The notes: a model not told the origin generated them from the letters alone. A stretch of DNA of 62,687 nucleotides from an uncultured Lachnospiraceae bacterium (GCA_947650005.1 CANSTU010000011.1:1-62687), one strand, 5' to 3'. Shown: positions 41,147-50,698, numbered from the stretch's first letter. Made by a program: numbers and translations.

Positions 41147-42892
41147 TCAATCCTCCCCGCTTCCCGGGAAAACGGGTACGCGTATTTCAATCCGTGTTCC
41201 CTCTCCCTGCCTGCTGCCGATTGTCAATCCGTATCCCTTTCCGTAGTACAACTCAATCCGTGTCTGAATATTTTTCAGCCCAATGCTTTCTTTCTTCCTG
41301 TGCCCCAGTTCCGTGAAAGTAGCCTCCTCCTGAAGCTGCCGGTTCAGGCTCTCCATCTTTTCCTGCAAAATCCCTTTTCCGTTATCCGATATGGAGATAT
41401 GAATCTGTCCATCCACGAGGCGGGCGGATAACGCGATCCGATCGCCGCTGTTCCCGTATTCCAGACCATGGGAAAGGGAATTCTCCACAATGGGCTGAAA
41501 TACCAGTTTCAGCATCTTCTGGCACATCAATTCCTCTGGCACATCCTGAATAAACTGAAATCTGTCATCACATCGAATTCGTTGGATGGTCATATAATCT
41601 CTCACATGGTCCAACTCCTCCCGTATTGTCACCAGCTCGCTTTCCGTCTTGATCGCATACCGGAACATATGCCCCAGCGCCAGGGACATGGTGCTAATCT
41701 GTTCCTGTTCAGCCAGCTCCGCCATGCTGTTGATGGATTCCAGCGTATTAAATAGGAAATGGGAATTGATTCTTGCCTCCAAAGCCTTCATCTGTGAGTC
41801 CAGGATGATCAGTTTATTCTGGTACTCAGTTCTGATGGATTCGTTGATTTCCTTCATCATGTGATAGTACTGCCGATATAGAATGCCGATCTCATCCCGC
41901 CTGTTTTCATATCCCGCACGGGAATCCTCCGGAGTTCCCTGTTTTTGCGTCATACGGGCGCTCAGCTCCTCGACGGGATTGATAAAGCTGCGGGTAAACT
42001 GCAAAAGGAATAGCAGAGCGCATCCCAGGCATACAATCGCAGACACAATAATTCCTGCCAGGGTTTTATTATATTCATATGCTAAGGAATCGTAATCCAC
42101 AGCCATTTGCAACGCAAAGGGCGTCTGAAAGATTTCCTCCGCCCTGGAATTTCTCTCCGTCGGGACGATATCCACCTCGTCCTCATTGGTGTACATTACA
42201 GCCTGATCCGAAGCATTCGTCAGTGTGATCAGAGTCATATCAGCCAGGGCATTTTCCTGGCTTAGGTCAAACATCTCCGGAGAATAAGCCAACACGATCA
42301 CTCCCAAAGGATCGAAACGCCTGTCCACATCACGAATCAGATGCGCAATAAAAAAGCATTCCGCATCCTCCCGAAACATGGGATAGACCCCCGTTGGGCT
42401 TATGTAAGCCCCTCCATTGCGGGCCAGCGTTTCCTGATACCATTCGTCCTCCATCGGATCATAGTCCGAGGAAATGCCTCCGTTCGAATTACGTGAATGG
42501 CCAAAAACGGAACGATCCTGCGTAAAAACATAGATTCCTCTGAGATTTCGTTGGTTATATACAACGGATTGGCACATCGTCTTAATATTCTGCGAAGCCT
42601 GATACATATCGAAATCGCTGGGCGCACCTTCCGCTGCCTTCAGTTCCCGCAGTGTGGCCAGGATGGAATTGCCGTCCGTGGAATAGAAGGTAAGGAAGCT
42701 CACCGTCTGGCGGATCGATCGATAAGAATCCTGCACCGTCTGGGACAGGTTTGCAAACTGATTATCCGCTATGGACGCGACATGGTTATTCATGATGCGG
42801 ACATATTGCGTATAGGCAAACAGCGTCATGCAGGTGAAGGGAATAATGGTTGCCACTATGAAAAACAAGAGCATCTTTTTCTTCAGTTTCAT
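41147..42892 (-). CDS. YesM-type sensor histidine kinase
   Basis: A 581-residue membrane sensor. TM1 (KMLLFFIVATIIPFTCMTLFAY) and TM2 (IIVSAIVCLGCALLFLLQF) enclose a ~240-residue extracytoplasmic dCache-like sensing domain; a HAMP segment follows. The His_kinase domain has INSHFLFNTLESINSMAEL with phospho-His near residue 377, and the ATPase domain has FQPIVENSLSHGLEY (N box) and ISISDNGKGI (G1 box). It faces the CUT1 importer genes and probably senses an oligosaccharide or one bound to the SBP. Confidence 0.95.
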   Translation of the reverse strand: MKLKKKMLLFFIVATIIPFTCMTLFAYTQYVRIMNNHVASIADNQFANLSQTVQDSYRSIRQTVSFLTFYSTDGNSILATLRELKAAEGAPSDFDMYQASQNIKTMCQSVVYNQRNLRGIYVFTQDRSVFGHSRNSNGGISSDYDPMEDEWYQETLARNGGAYISPTGVYPMFREDAECFFIAHLIRDVDRRFDPLGVIVLAYSPEMFDLSQENALADMTLITLTNASDQAVMYTNEDEVDIVPTERNSRAEEIFQTPFALQMAVDYDSLAYEYNKTLAGIIVSAIVCLGCALLFLLQFTRSFINPVEELSARMTQKQGTPEDSRAGYENRRDEIGILYRQYYHMMKEINESIRTEYQNKLIILDSQMKALEARINSHFLFNTLESINSMAELAEQEQISTMSLALGHMFRYAIKTESELVTIREELDHVRDYMTIQRIRCDDRFQFIQDVPEELMCQKMLKLVFQPIVENSLSHGLEYGNSGDRIALSARLVDGQIHISISDNGKGILQEKMESLNRQLQEEATFTELGHRKKESIGLKNIQTRIELYYGKGYGLTIGSRQGEGTRIEIRVPVFPGSGED

Positions 42893-42971
42893 GACAGCGC
42901 CTTCCCATAACTAACAAAAATGCACCAAATCCGCCAACCAAAGTATACCATTATTGCAGTTATGATGTAAA

Positions 42972-42977
42972 TATAAT
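42972..42977 (+). promoter_or_regulatory. -10 element candidate of the sugar ABC operon
   Basis: TATAAT at 42972-42977. No good -35 lies 17 bp upstream, as expected for a promoter needing an AraC-type activator. Confidence 0.4.
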
Positions 42978-43019
42978 GAGGCATGAAAATTTATGCGCAA
43001 GAAAGGGGAACCAAAGGAA

Positions 43020-44438
43020 ATGAAACGAAAAGTACTGGCATGTATCCTATCACTTTCCATGATCCTGTCCATGAGCGCCTGCGGAGGCTCCAACTCCCAG
43101 ACTGCCCAGACAACCGAAAGCAGCGAGCCGCAGGCCGCAAGCGAAGCCGCCTCCCAGGAAGCTCCTTCTCAGGAAGATTCTGAAGATACGGCGGCCGCCG
43201 GAGATGAAGCAGCTGCTTCCCAGTGGGATTTTACAGGCATCAAGGCTGAAATCGATATTGATGGAACAATCATCGGAGACGCCCTTGTCAACTTCCGGGA
43301 ACAGGTGGCAAATTTTAACGAATTGACCGGAGCCCAGCTGGAAATCGTGGAAAATGGCGATGACCATGAGGCCATCATGAAAACCAGAATGGCTTCCAAC
43401 GATATGCCCGATATGTTCACCACCCATGGATGGAGCACCATCCGTTACAATGATTTCTGCCTGGATCTGGCCGGGGAACCCTGGGTAGCCGATATGGCGG
43501 ATGCTGCCGCTGCTGTAGTCACGGATCCCAACGGAAAAGTCTGCACCTGCCCTTTGACCGAATGGGTATATGGCGTAGCTTATAACAAGACTGTGACGGA
43601 TGAATGCGGCGTGGATATGTACTCCATTAAAAATTGGGACGACTTAACACAAGCCCTGCAGAAGATCAAAGATGCCGGGGTTACCCCCATTGCCGTAGGC
43701 GGCAAAAACAGCGGCGCTCTGGGCGGCTATCTGGAAATGTGTAACGTGTTCTACAGCATCGACGGAGCAATGTACGATGGCAGAACGCAGCTTCAGGACG
43801 GTTCCTTTAGTTTCGTCGAGCATCCGGAAATTCTGGAGAAATTTGCTGGTTTCTATGACAGCGGCTTCTTTATCGAAGACCTGTTTACCGCAGATGCGGA
43901 TACAGCCCGCGGCTATGTGGCTGCCGGCTCGGCCGCCATGCTCCTGTGGGGATCCCCGGAATATGTCGATATCATGAAGTCCACGAACGGCGACCATGAA
44001 TTCGGTATTATCCCTGTTCCCGCCGTTACGGACGGATGCAACGCCGCCTACACGGTAGGCGAGGGAACTGCAATCGCCATTTCCACTACTACCCAAAACA
44101 AAGAACTCTGCCAGGCATTCTTGCAGTTTATGACGGATCCTGAAAACCTGAAGCCCTATGTGGATGCCACCGGCGCTGTGAGCGGATTCACCACCATTTC
44201 CCAGGACGATACCTATTCCCTGAATAAATATAATGAATCCACACAGGCCTTTGCCAACCTTACCTATTCTAACTTCTTTGACCGCGAATACCTGCCCAGC
44301 GGTATGTGGAATTACATGAGCGAAAGCATTGCCCAGCTGTTCAACTGTGCAGTTGGAGAATCTACGGCCCTCGTTCCTTCCACAGCAGATTATCTGCAGC
44401 AGGCCTATGAACAATTGTACACGACAGCCAATGAATAA
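43020..44438 (+). CDS. Extracellular sugar-binding lipoprotein (CUT1 ABC transporter)
   Basis: A 472-residue lipoprotein: signal KVLACILSLSMILSMSAC with lipobox SMSAC near residue 20, an acidic E/A/S-rich linker of ~50 residues, then a family-1 solute-binding fold (NFNELTGAQLEIVENGDDHEAIM-type start, TRMASNDMPDMFTTHGWS, YGVAYNKTV). It should bind an oligosaccharide outside the membrane and deliver it to the two permeases downstream. No ATPase is encoded here, so a shared MsmK-type ATPase is expected elsewhere. Start ATG 43020; an upstream ATG at 42993 would spoil the signal peptide. Confidence 0.94.
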   Translation: MKRKVLACILSLSMILSMSACGGSNSQTAQTTESSEPQAASEAASQEAPSQEDSEDTAAAGDEAAASQWDFTGIKAEIDIDGTIIGDALVNFREQVANFNELTGAQLEIVENGDDHEAIMKTRMASNDMPDMFTTHGWSTIRYNDFCLDLAGEPWVADMADAAAAVVTDPNGKVCTCPLTEWVYGVAYNKTVTDECGVDMYSIKNWDDLTQALQKIKDAGVTPIAVGGKNSGALGGYLEMCNVFYSIDGAMYDGRTQLQDGSFSFVEHPEILEKFAGFYDSGFFIEDLFTADADTARGYVAAGSAAMLLWGSPEYVDIMKSTNGDHEFGIIPVPAVTDGCNAAYTVGEGTAIAISTTTQNKELCQAFLQFMTDPENLKPYVDATGAVSGFTTISQDDTYSLNKYNESTQAFANLTYSNFFDREYLPSGMWNYMSESIAQLFNCAVGESTALVPSTADYLQQAYEQLYTTANE

Positions 44439-44514
44439 GCGGCATCTGTAATGGCTTCATAAGGAGGATGATGCGAACGCATCATCCTCTTTGTAAAAAG
44501 GAGGGAAGTCTCAT

Positions 44515-45381
44515 ATGAAGAAAAGAAAAATACAGATGAACCTGCTGTATTTACCAGCGCTCGCCATTGTATTGATTTTTGTCCTCTATCCCCTGATCCG
44601 TTCCGTCCGGACATCTTTTTATAACTGGAACGGATATTCTCCCAAAATGGTATTCGTGGGATTTGACAACTATAAGAACCTTTTGACCGATGCCAATTTC
44701 CGTCGTTCTTTTTTGAATACCCTGCTCTACGGCTTCGGGAGCACCATCCTACAGAATCTCCTGGGGCTGGGACTGGCCCTGTTTTTGAACACCAAATTTA
44801 AGGGGCATAAGGCGGTCCGCACCATTGTCTATCTTCCTGTCATGATTTCCGGCCTGATCATGGGTTATATCATGTACTTCGTGGTCCGTAACCAGGGCGC
44901 CCTGAACGAAATCCTAAGCTGGGTGGGGATCACCGGCATGGATTGGATGGGAGACGGCAATGTGGGAAGATGGATCATTACCTTTGTTAACTCTTGGCAG
45001 TTCTGCGGCTTCTGCATGGTTATTTATATGGCCGGCCTGCAGGGCATTTCTCAGCAATATTATGAAGCGGCCGCCATTGACGGGGCGAATTCCTGGAAAT
45101 CCTTCCGTTATATCACTCTGCCCCTTTTAATCCCGGCCATGTCCTCTGCCGTTGTCATCAATCTGATCGGCGGTCTGAAGCTGTACGATGTGGTGGTATC
45201 CCTCTCCAACGGCGGCCCCAACTACATGACCTCTTCGTTGTCCTACTACATTAACAACCGATATCTTCAGGCAGAACAGGCTGGTTATTCCTCAGCGGTA
45301 GGCGTTGTGATGTTCCTGTTTATTATGCTCTGTTCCCTGATTCTGAACGGATATTTCCGTAACAAGGAGGTGGAAATATGA
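44515..45381 (+). CDS. Sugar ABC permease (CUT1, MalF-type)
   Basis: A 288-residue permease with six TM segments: NLLYLPALAIVLIFVLYPLIRSVRTSFYNW at the N-terminus, TIVYLPVMISGLIMGYIMYFV, ITFVNSWQFCGFCMVIYMAGL and the cytoplasmic EAA loop YYEAAAIDGANSWKSFRYITLPLL, which docks the ATPase. A YYINNRYLQAEQAGYSSAVGVVMFLF segment closes the fold. The ATG at 44515 follows AAAAGGAGGG. It overlaps the second permease gene by 4 bp. Confidence 0.95.
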   Translation: MKKRKIQMNLLYLPALAIVLIFVLYPLIRSVRTSFYNWNGYSPKMVFVGFDNYKNLLTDANFRRSFLNTLLYGFGSTILQNLLGLGLALFLNTKFKGHKAVRTIVYLPVMISGLIMGYIMYFVVRNQGALNEILSWVGITGMDWMGDGNVGRWIITFVNSWQFCGFCMVIYMAGLQGISQQYYEAAAIDGANSWKSFRYITLPLLIPAMSSAVVINLIGGLKLYDVVVSLSNGGPNYMTSSLSYYINNRYLQAEQAGYSSAVGVVMFLFIMLCSLILNGYFRNKEVEI

Positions 45382-46283
45382 CAGCATCCGGCAAAAACAA
45401 CGCATCTTCTGCCCCGCGGTCTATTCGTATGGCTAAGAAAAAGGAAGAACAATCCCATTACTATGCCGGCCAGAAGAAAGGGTTATGGTGGAAATACCTC
45501 CTCGCCGCTTTTATTATATTCGTCTATCTTTGCCCCCTCTATGTATTGCTGGTACAATCTTTTAAGGGAAGCCTGGATCTTTCCAGCGCCATGTCCCTGC
45601 CGGAAGAATGGCATTTTGAGAATTATTTTTCCATCATCAGCGACGGTACGATTTTCCGTGCCATCAAAAATTCAGCCATTATTGCTGCCAGTACCGTAGC
45701 TCTTGAGATTGTCTTTGCATGCCTGGCAGCTTATCCCCTGTCCAGAAACGATACGAAGCTCAATCGTTTTGTCCGCAACATTTTCATGGGCGTCATGATG
45801 ATCCCGCCGCTGACCATTCTGGTGGGCGTATATACCCTGTTGGTGGGCATGCACGCCACCAACTCCTATTGGGGGATTATTCTGACGAATACAGCCTTCG
45901 GCCTGCCCATGTCGGTCTTCCTATTTACGAATTTCGTAGGATCCATTCCGCGCGATCTGGATGAAGCGAGCATCATCGACGGCGCCAACGTGCTGCAGAC
46001 CTTTTTCCGCATTATTCTGCCCCAGTTGAAGCCCATTATCGCTACGGTGGTTATCCTCCATGGCGTGGCAGCCTGGAACGAATATGCCTACTCCATCTAT
46101 ATTCTCCAGAAACCGGAACTGCAGACCATCACTCTTTGCATCAAGAAATATTTTTCCAGCGTATCCAACAACTACAGCGGGGCTGCGGCAGCCGCTCTCC
46201 TGGCAATCCTCCCGCTGGTCATCGTCTATCTGTTCCTGCAAGACGCCTTTGTCCAAAGCCAGGTGGATAGCGCAATTAAATAA
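45378..46283 (+). CDS. Sugar ABC permease (CUT1, MalG-type)
   Basis: A 301-residue partner permease. After a basic N-terminus come TM1 (WKYLLAAFIIFVYLCPLYVLLVQSF), AAYPLSRNDTKLNR, FMGVMMIPPLTILVGVYTLLVGM and the EAA loop DLDEASIIDGANVLQTFFRIILPQLKPI, then the C-terminal AAAAALLAILPLVIVYLFLQ. The start overlaps the MalF-type stop (ATGA), so the two are coupled. The esterase genes follow after 20 bp, which ties uptake to de-esterification. Confidence 0.95.
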   Translation: MTASGKNNASSAPRSIRMAKKKEEQSHYYAGQKKGLWWKYLLAAFIIFVYLCPLYVLLVQSFKGSLDLSSAMSLPEEWHFENYFSIISDGTIFRAIKNSAIIAASTVALEIVFACLAAYPLSRNDTKLNRFVRNIFMGVMMIPPLTILVGVYTLLVGMHATNSYWGIILTNTAFGLPMSVFLFTNFVGSIPRDLDEASIIDGANVLQTFFRIILPQLKPIIATVVILHGVAAWNEYAYSIYILQKPELQTITLCIKKYFSSVSNNYSGAAAAALLAILPLVIVYLFLQDAFVQSQVDSAIK

Positions 46284-46303
46284 GTAGAAAGAAGGTATGG
46301 GAT

Positions 46304-47107
46304 ATGGCCTTAATACATGTGGATTTCTTTTCCGAAGTCCTGGAAATGAGCTCCCAAATCGATGTGATTCTTCCTCAGAAAACCCGGGGGCAGATCGGCG
46401 TTAAAAACCTGGATGAAACGGAAAAATACCCTGTTTTGTATCTGCTTCACGGTATGACCGACAATCAAACCACTTGGCAGCGCAATACTTCCATCGAACG
46501 ATATGCCACGGAGCGGGGAATCGCCGTCGTCATGCCCACCTGCCATCTCGGATGGTATACGGACATGCACATCGGTTTCCGGTACTATACCTATGTTGCC
46601 AAGGAGCTTCCGTCCATTTGCGCCCGTTTCTTCCCGGGTATTTCCCAGGAGCGCAGGGATACTTTCATCGCAGGCAATTCCATGGGCGGTTATGGCGCTT
46701 TTAAGATTGCCCTGCACAACCCTGATAAATTCGCAGCGGCCGCGAGTCTCTCTGGCGGGCTCGATGCGGCTTCCACAGTTCATAGCGGGACGGATTCCTT
46801 CTATCCTACCCTGTGGGAGGATATTTTCGGACCTGCCGATACCGTTCCCGGAAGTATCCATGACCTTTTTGCCGTCTCTAAAAAGCTGGCGGAATCCAAT
46901 TCGCCAGAGATTCCCTCCCTCTATATGTGGTGCGGGCTTGATGACTTCCTTTATGACCATAATATCCGTATGCGGGATCATCTGAACCAAAATGGTTTCC
47001 GTCTTACCTACAAGGAAACGCCCGGAGACCATTGCTGGAAAGACTGGGATCGGGAAATTCAGTATATTCTGGATTGGTTTTTGTCTGTCAGAAGGGGGGA
47101 AAACTGA
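46304..47107 (+). CDS. Alpha/beta-hydrolase esterase (EstA/tributyrin-esterase type), first of tandem pair
   Basis: A 267-residue cytosolic serine esterase. The fold markers are YPVLYLLHGMTDNQTTW (oxyanion loop), FIAGNSMGGYGAFKIAL (nucleophile Ser), CGLDDFLYDHN (acid) and GDHCWKDWD (His). The family covers acetyl-, feruloyl- and tributyrin esterases. Having followed a sugar importer, it probably removes acyl groups from imported oligosaccharides. It shares about half of its recognisable blocks with the next gene. Confidence 0.9.
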   Translation: MALIHVDFFSEVLEMSSQIDVILPQKTRGQIGVKNLDETEKYPVLYLLHGMTDNQTTWQRNTSIERYATERGIAVVMPTCHLGWYTDMHIGFRYYTYVAKELPSICARFFPGISQERRDTFIAGNSMGGYGAFKIALHNPDKFAAAASLSGGLDAASTVHSGTDSFYPTLWEDIFGPADTVPGSIHDLFAVSKKLAESNSPEIPSLYMWCGLDDFLYDHNIRMRDHLNQNGFRLTYKETPGDHCWKDWDREIQYILDWFLSVRRGEN

Positions 47108-47108
47108 A

Positions 47109-47927
47109 ATGGCATTTATGCATGTGGAATTTTTCAGCGAAACGCTTCACATGGCTGTAGGGGCCGAAGTGGTGCTTCCTCAGGCTGCGAAGGTGGAAAT
47201 CGGAATCGACGCGAAGGAAAACCGGACCGGAAAACATCCTGTTTTATGGCTGCTGCATGGAGCGACTGACGATCAGACCACCTGGTCTAGGAGAACCTCC
47301 ATCGAGCGTTACGCCTCTACTATGGGCCTTGCCATCGTCATGCCCAGCGCTCATTTAAGTTCTTACAGCAATATGGCGCACGGCGGAAGCTTCTATGATT
47401 ACATCGCAGAAGAGCTTCCTGCCATCATGAGGGATTTTTTCCCTCTCTCCGATAAGCGGGAAGACAACTTCATCGCAGGCAATTCCATGGGTGGCTTTGG
47501 TTCCTTGAAAATCGGTGTCAACCATCCCGATCGTTATGGGGCCATCGGCTGCTTTTCCGCAGGAGCGAGTACCGGAAAACCAATGGGCAACCGTGGAGGC
47601 CTCTTCGACGAGGAAAGCTATCGGATGCGTGACAAGATGCTGCATGATGGAAAAGATCTTTCCAGTACCTGTGAGGATACTTATTTTATGGCGGAAAAGA
47701 ATAAGAACCTGCCCAACCTCCCACGGATCTTCCATTCCTGCGGAGCAGACGATTTTCTGATCGGTGAGGCGCACAGGGCCAGGGATTTCTTCCAGTCCAT
47801 GGAAGGGAATCCCTACCACTACGTCTACGAAGAACATCCGGGCGTACACAGCTGGGACTATTGGGATGAACATATCATGGACTTCCTGCGCTTCCTCAAT
47901 CTGGAAAGCGTCGTACAGTGTAACTAA
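47109..47927 (+). CDS. Alpha/beta-hydrolase esterase, second of tandem pair
   Basis: A 272-residue paralogue of the preceding esterase with the same order of motifs: HPVLWLLHGATDDQTTW, FIAGNSMGGFGSLKIGV, SCGADDFLIGEAHRA and HPGVHSWDYWDEH. The ATG at 47109 follows GAAGGGGGGAAAACTGAA and sits 1 bp after the previous stop, so the pair is translated as a unit. The N-terminal MAFMHVEFFSETLHM repeats MALIHVDFFSEVLEM. Divergence around the middle (TGKPMGNRGGLFDEES vs AASTVHSGTDSFY) suggests different acyl or sugar specificity. Confidence 0.9.
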   Translation: MAFMHVEFFSETLHMAVGAEVVLPQAAKVEIGIDAKENRTGKHPVLWLLHGATDDQTTWSRRTSIERYASTMGLAIVMPSAHLSSYSNMAHGGSFYDYIAEELPAIMRDFFPLSDKREDNFIAGNSMGGFGSLKIGVNHPDRYGAIGCFSAGASTGKPMGNRGGLFDEESYRMRDKMLHDGKDLSSTCEDTYFMAEKNKNLPNLPRIFHSCGADDFLIGEAHRARDFFQSMEGNPYHYVYEEHPGVHSWDYWDEHIMDFLRFLNLESVVQCN

Positions 47928-47938
47928 TTCATTTAGAG

Positions 47939-48042
47939 AGAGGCTGTTGCGATTTACCGCAGTATCACAATAGAGAACCATGGCATTCGGGATATCCATG
48001 CTATCATCTATCGTGTAAACCTGCTATTTCGCAACAGCCTCT
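47939..48042 (+). terminator. Large-loop inverted repeat after the esterase operon
   Basis: AGAGGCTGTTGCGA (47939-47952) is exactly complementary to 48029-48042, followed by TTTAT. The 76-nt loop contains ATGGcAT...ATatCCAT. It acts plausibly as terminator, but the loop is unusually long. Confidence 0.65.
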
Positions 48043-48094
48043 TTATACCCGGGCATGCAAACGCAGAATCGGCACTGGCCTCTCAACTTACAGC

Positions 48095-48128
48095 AAAGGC
48101 AGCTCAAGCCTCGTATGGGCTGCCCTTT
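48095..48128. terminator. Second hairpin in the convergent gap
   Basis: AAAGGCAGC ... GCTGCC-C-TTT; weak T-run. Lies between the esterase operon and the convergent amino-acid ABC operon. Confidence 0.45.
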
Positions 48129-48160
48129 CGCATACCTGATCCGCGAGACAATACGTCCAT

Positions 48161-48904
48161 CTAGATCACTTTGGAAAGGAACTCCTGCAGCCTTGGATTC
48201 TTCGGATGCGCAAAGAATTCCTTCGGGCTGCTCTCCTCCTTGATCATGCCATCGTCCATAAAAAGCACTCTGCTTCCCACTTCCTTTGCAAATCCCATCT
48301 CATGGGTAACGATCACCATGGTCATTCCATCCTTGGCCAGATCGGTCATAACGTTCAGCACCTCTCCCACCATCTCAGGATCCAACGCGCTGGTAGGTTC
48401 GTCGAACAGGATCACATCCGGATGCATGCACAGAGAACGCACAATGGCAATCCGCTGCTTCTGCCCGCCCGAAAGCTGGGAGGGATAGGCATCCGCCTTT
48501 TCCGAAAGGCCAACCCGCTCCAAAAGCGCCATAGCCTCTTTTTCCGCTTCTCCCCTGCCGCACTTTCTCACCTGTATAGGCGCCAGCGTCATGTTCTGCA
48601 GGATCGTTTTATGGGGAAAGAGGTTAAAATGCTGAAACACCATCCCGATATGCTGGCGGTGCTTATTGATATTCGTTCCGGGATCCGTGATATCCTGTCC
48701 CTCGAACAGGATCTGCCCTGCAGTAGGTTCCTCCAACAGGTTCAGGGAACGCAGAAAGGTGGATTTCCCGGAGCCGGAGGGACCTACGATAACCACCACT
48801 TCTCCCTGGCGGATCGTGGTGTTAATATGTTTTAAAACTTCTGTTTCACCGAAGGATTTACATAAATCCCTGATTTCAAAGAGTACCTGTCCGTCAGCGC
48901 TCAC
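48161..48904 (-). CDS. Polar amino-acid ABC transporter ATP-binding protein (GlnQ-type)
   Basis: A 247-residue ATPase. Walker [12 protein letters not shown]-loop [25 protein letters not shown], signature [15 protein letters not shown], Walker [16 protein letters not shown] and H-loop VIVTHEM all fit the PAAT family (GlnQ/ArtP). It drives uptake of a polar amino acid together with the permease, whose stop it overlaps by 11 bp, and the binding lipoprotein upstream. Confidence 0.96.
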   Translation of the reverse strand: MSADGQVLFEIRDLCKSFGETEVLKHINTTIRQGEVVVIVGPSGSGKSTFLRSLNLLEEPTAGQILFEGQDITDPGTNINKHRQHIGMVFQHFNLFPHKTILQNMTLAPIQVRKCGRGEAEKEAMALLERVGLSEKADAYPSQLSGGQKQRIAIVRSLCMHPDVILFDEPTSALDPEMVGEVLNVMTDLAKDGMTMVIVTHEMGFAKEVGSRVLFMDDGMIKEESSPKEFFAHPKNPRLQEFLSKVI

Positions 48905-49646
48905 TGGTTCTCAGCCTCCTTTCCAGTCTAGCCACCCCTGCGGCCAGCAGGGATACGATTGCCAGATAGATGCATGCCACCGCGATCAGGGGCATGAACG
49001 GGGAATAGGTCTGGCTCCTGATTACGTTTCCCCCATGGGTTAAGTCCGTCAAGGCAATATAGCCGCTTATGGAGGTTTCCTTCAATAATACAATAATTTC
49101 ATTTCCCAGGGCGGGAAGGATGTTTTTCAACGCCTGAGGGAGGATGATGTGCCACATCGTTGCAGGATAGCTAAATCCCAGGCTTCTTCCCGCCTCAAAC
49201 TGTCCGGCGTCGATGGCCATGATGCCGGAACGGACGATTTCCGCCACATAAGCGCCGGAATTGATACCGAAGGCAAGCACTGCAACCACCCGCTTATCGA
49301 TGGACACGCTTCCGAAAATGACATAATACATGATCAGAAGCTGAATCATGGTAGGCGTACCGCGTATCACCGTCAGATAAATCTGGCAGAGCAGATCCAC
49401 CGCTTTGAACAGATAGTATCCCGCTAATTTTCTGATAGGAACGCCCTTCTCCTTTGTTCCCACAGGCTTCTTTAATCCGCTTTTCGCCGCACTGGAACGG
49501 ATGATCGCCACCAGAAAACCCAGCACGATTCCCAGAATCACTGCAAAGAAGGTGATCACCAGCGTGGTTTTCAACCCGTCCGTCAGATATTTCCAACGGT
49601 CATCCTTCATAAAATTCAGATAAAATTCATCCCAAAACTTCTGCAT
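48894..49646 (-). CDS. Polar amino-acid ABC permease
   Basis: A 250-residue HisM/GlnP-type permease: [29 protein letters not shown] at the start, [78 protein letters not shown] (the EAA-type loop) and a final TM helix. A ~35-residue insert ([15 protein letters not shown]) after TM1 is longer than usual. An intrinsic terminator 80 bp upstream separates it from the binding protein, giving less permease than binding protein. Confidence 0.95.
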   Translation of the reverse strand: MQKFWDEFYLNFMKDDRWKYLTDGLKTTLVITFFAVILGIVLGFLVAIIRSSAAKSGLKKPVGTKEKGVPIRKLAGYYLFKAVDLLCQIYLTVIRGTPTMIQLLIMYYVIFGSVSIDKRVVAVLAFGINSGAYVAEIVRSGIMAIDAGQFEAGRSLGFSYPATMWHIILPQALKNILPALGNEIIVLLKETSISGYIALTDLTHGGNVIRSQTYSPFMPLIAVACIYLAIVSLLAAGVARLERRLRTSER

Positions 49647-49720
49647 CCTATCCCGTTCCCCTCCTATGTACCGATTCTATGATTTCCCAGTCAATCTGCG
49701 CCCCTTGATCCGCTTATTGT

Positions 49721-49758
49721 AAGAAAAAGGCCCCAGCATGCAGTTAGGGGCCTTTCTT
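49721..49758 (-). terminator. Attenuating terminator between binding protein and permease
   Basis: Minus strand AGGCCCC-taactgcatgc-TGGGGCCT followed by TTTTTCTT; the plus strand also ends in TTTCTTT. It probably sets the binding protein to permease ratio. Confidence 0.88.
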
Positions 49759-49807
49759 TCACATTCATACAGTTACCACGGTTCCAGTTTCGAACTGCAA
49801 CGCTCCA

Positions 49808-50698
49808 TTATTCCTTCACGATGATAACCTGCTTGGATGTGGCATAGGAATCCGTGAAGTCAACGCTCTGCAGACGATCTTCCGTAACGGTCATCCCGGC
49901 CACGCCCATGTCGGCTTTACCGGACTGGATCGCGTTAATGATGGAATCGAACTCCATATCCTCAATTTTCAATTCGTATCCCAACACGTCGCACACGGCC
50001 TGCGCCATATCCGCATCAATACCCACCACGTTTTCTCCCTGATAATATTCATAGGGCTCAAAATACGCGTTTGTGGCCATAATCAGCGTACCCTTGGAAC
50101 GATCCACATCCGCGGGAGATTCATAAGGAGACTGTCCCTTGGTATCATCGCCTATGTAATTGGCCACGATGGCATCCAGCGTGCCGTCAGCCTTTAACTG
50201 GGCCAAGGCATCGTTGATCTGCTCCGTTAACTCAGCCTTATCCTTAGAAATGCAGATGGCATATTCTTCCTCAGCAAAGGGCTCTTCCAGGATCTTTAAA
50301 CCTGTGGTATTTGCCACAAACGCCTTGGCAGGCTGTTCGTCAATAATCACGCAGTCGATTTTACCCTGCATAAGCGCCTGCACTGCGTCGTTTCCTTTAT
50401 TGAAACGTTCGATGGTGGATCCTTCCTCTTCGTAATCGGACGCATAAATATCGCCCGTTGTACCCAGCTGTACGCCGATAGTCTTCCCTGGAAGGTCGTC
50501 AATGCTGTTCACTGCGCCCTCCGTATCTGCGGTACTCTCAGGGGCTTCTGCGCCCTCTGCCTCTTCTGAAGATGCTTCCTCAGAAACAGCTTCCTCGGCA
50601 GATGCCTCCGTCTGCTCCTCTGCCTGCTTGTTTCCCCCGCATGCCATCATTGAGAACATCATACAGGCAGTTAATGCCATTGCCAGAATCTTCTTCAT
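49808..50698 (-). CDS. Polar amino-acid binding lipoprotein (PBP family 3)
   Basis: A 296-residue lipoprotein: signal KKILAMALTACMMFSMMAC, lipobox MMAC, then an acidic E/A-rich linker. In a circularly odd order, one lobe begins DLPGKTIGVQLGTTGDIYASDYE and QALMQGKIDCVIIDEQPAKAFV, while GTLIMATNAYFEPYEYYQGENVVGIDADMAQAVCDVLGYELKIEDMEF, normally the N-terminal start of family-3 proteins, comes second. The same blocks appear but permuted (see findings). The ATG at 50698 follows AGGAGGAAGTT. Confidence 0.92.
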   Translation of the reverse strand: MKKILAMALTACMMFSMMACGGNKQAEEQTEASAEEAVSEEASSEEAEGAEAPESTADTEGAVNSIDDLPGKTIGVQLGTTGDIYASDYEEEGSTIERFNKGNDAVQALMQGKIDCVIIDEQPAKAFVANTTGLKILEEPFAEEEYAICISKDKAELTEQINDALAQLKADGTLDAIVANYIGDDTKGQSPYESPADVDRSKGTLIMATNAYFEPYEYYQGENVVGIDADMAQAVCDVLGYELKIEDMEFDSIINAIQSGKADMGVAGMTVTEDRLQSVDFTDSYATSKQVIIVKE

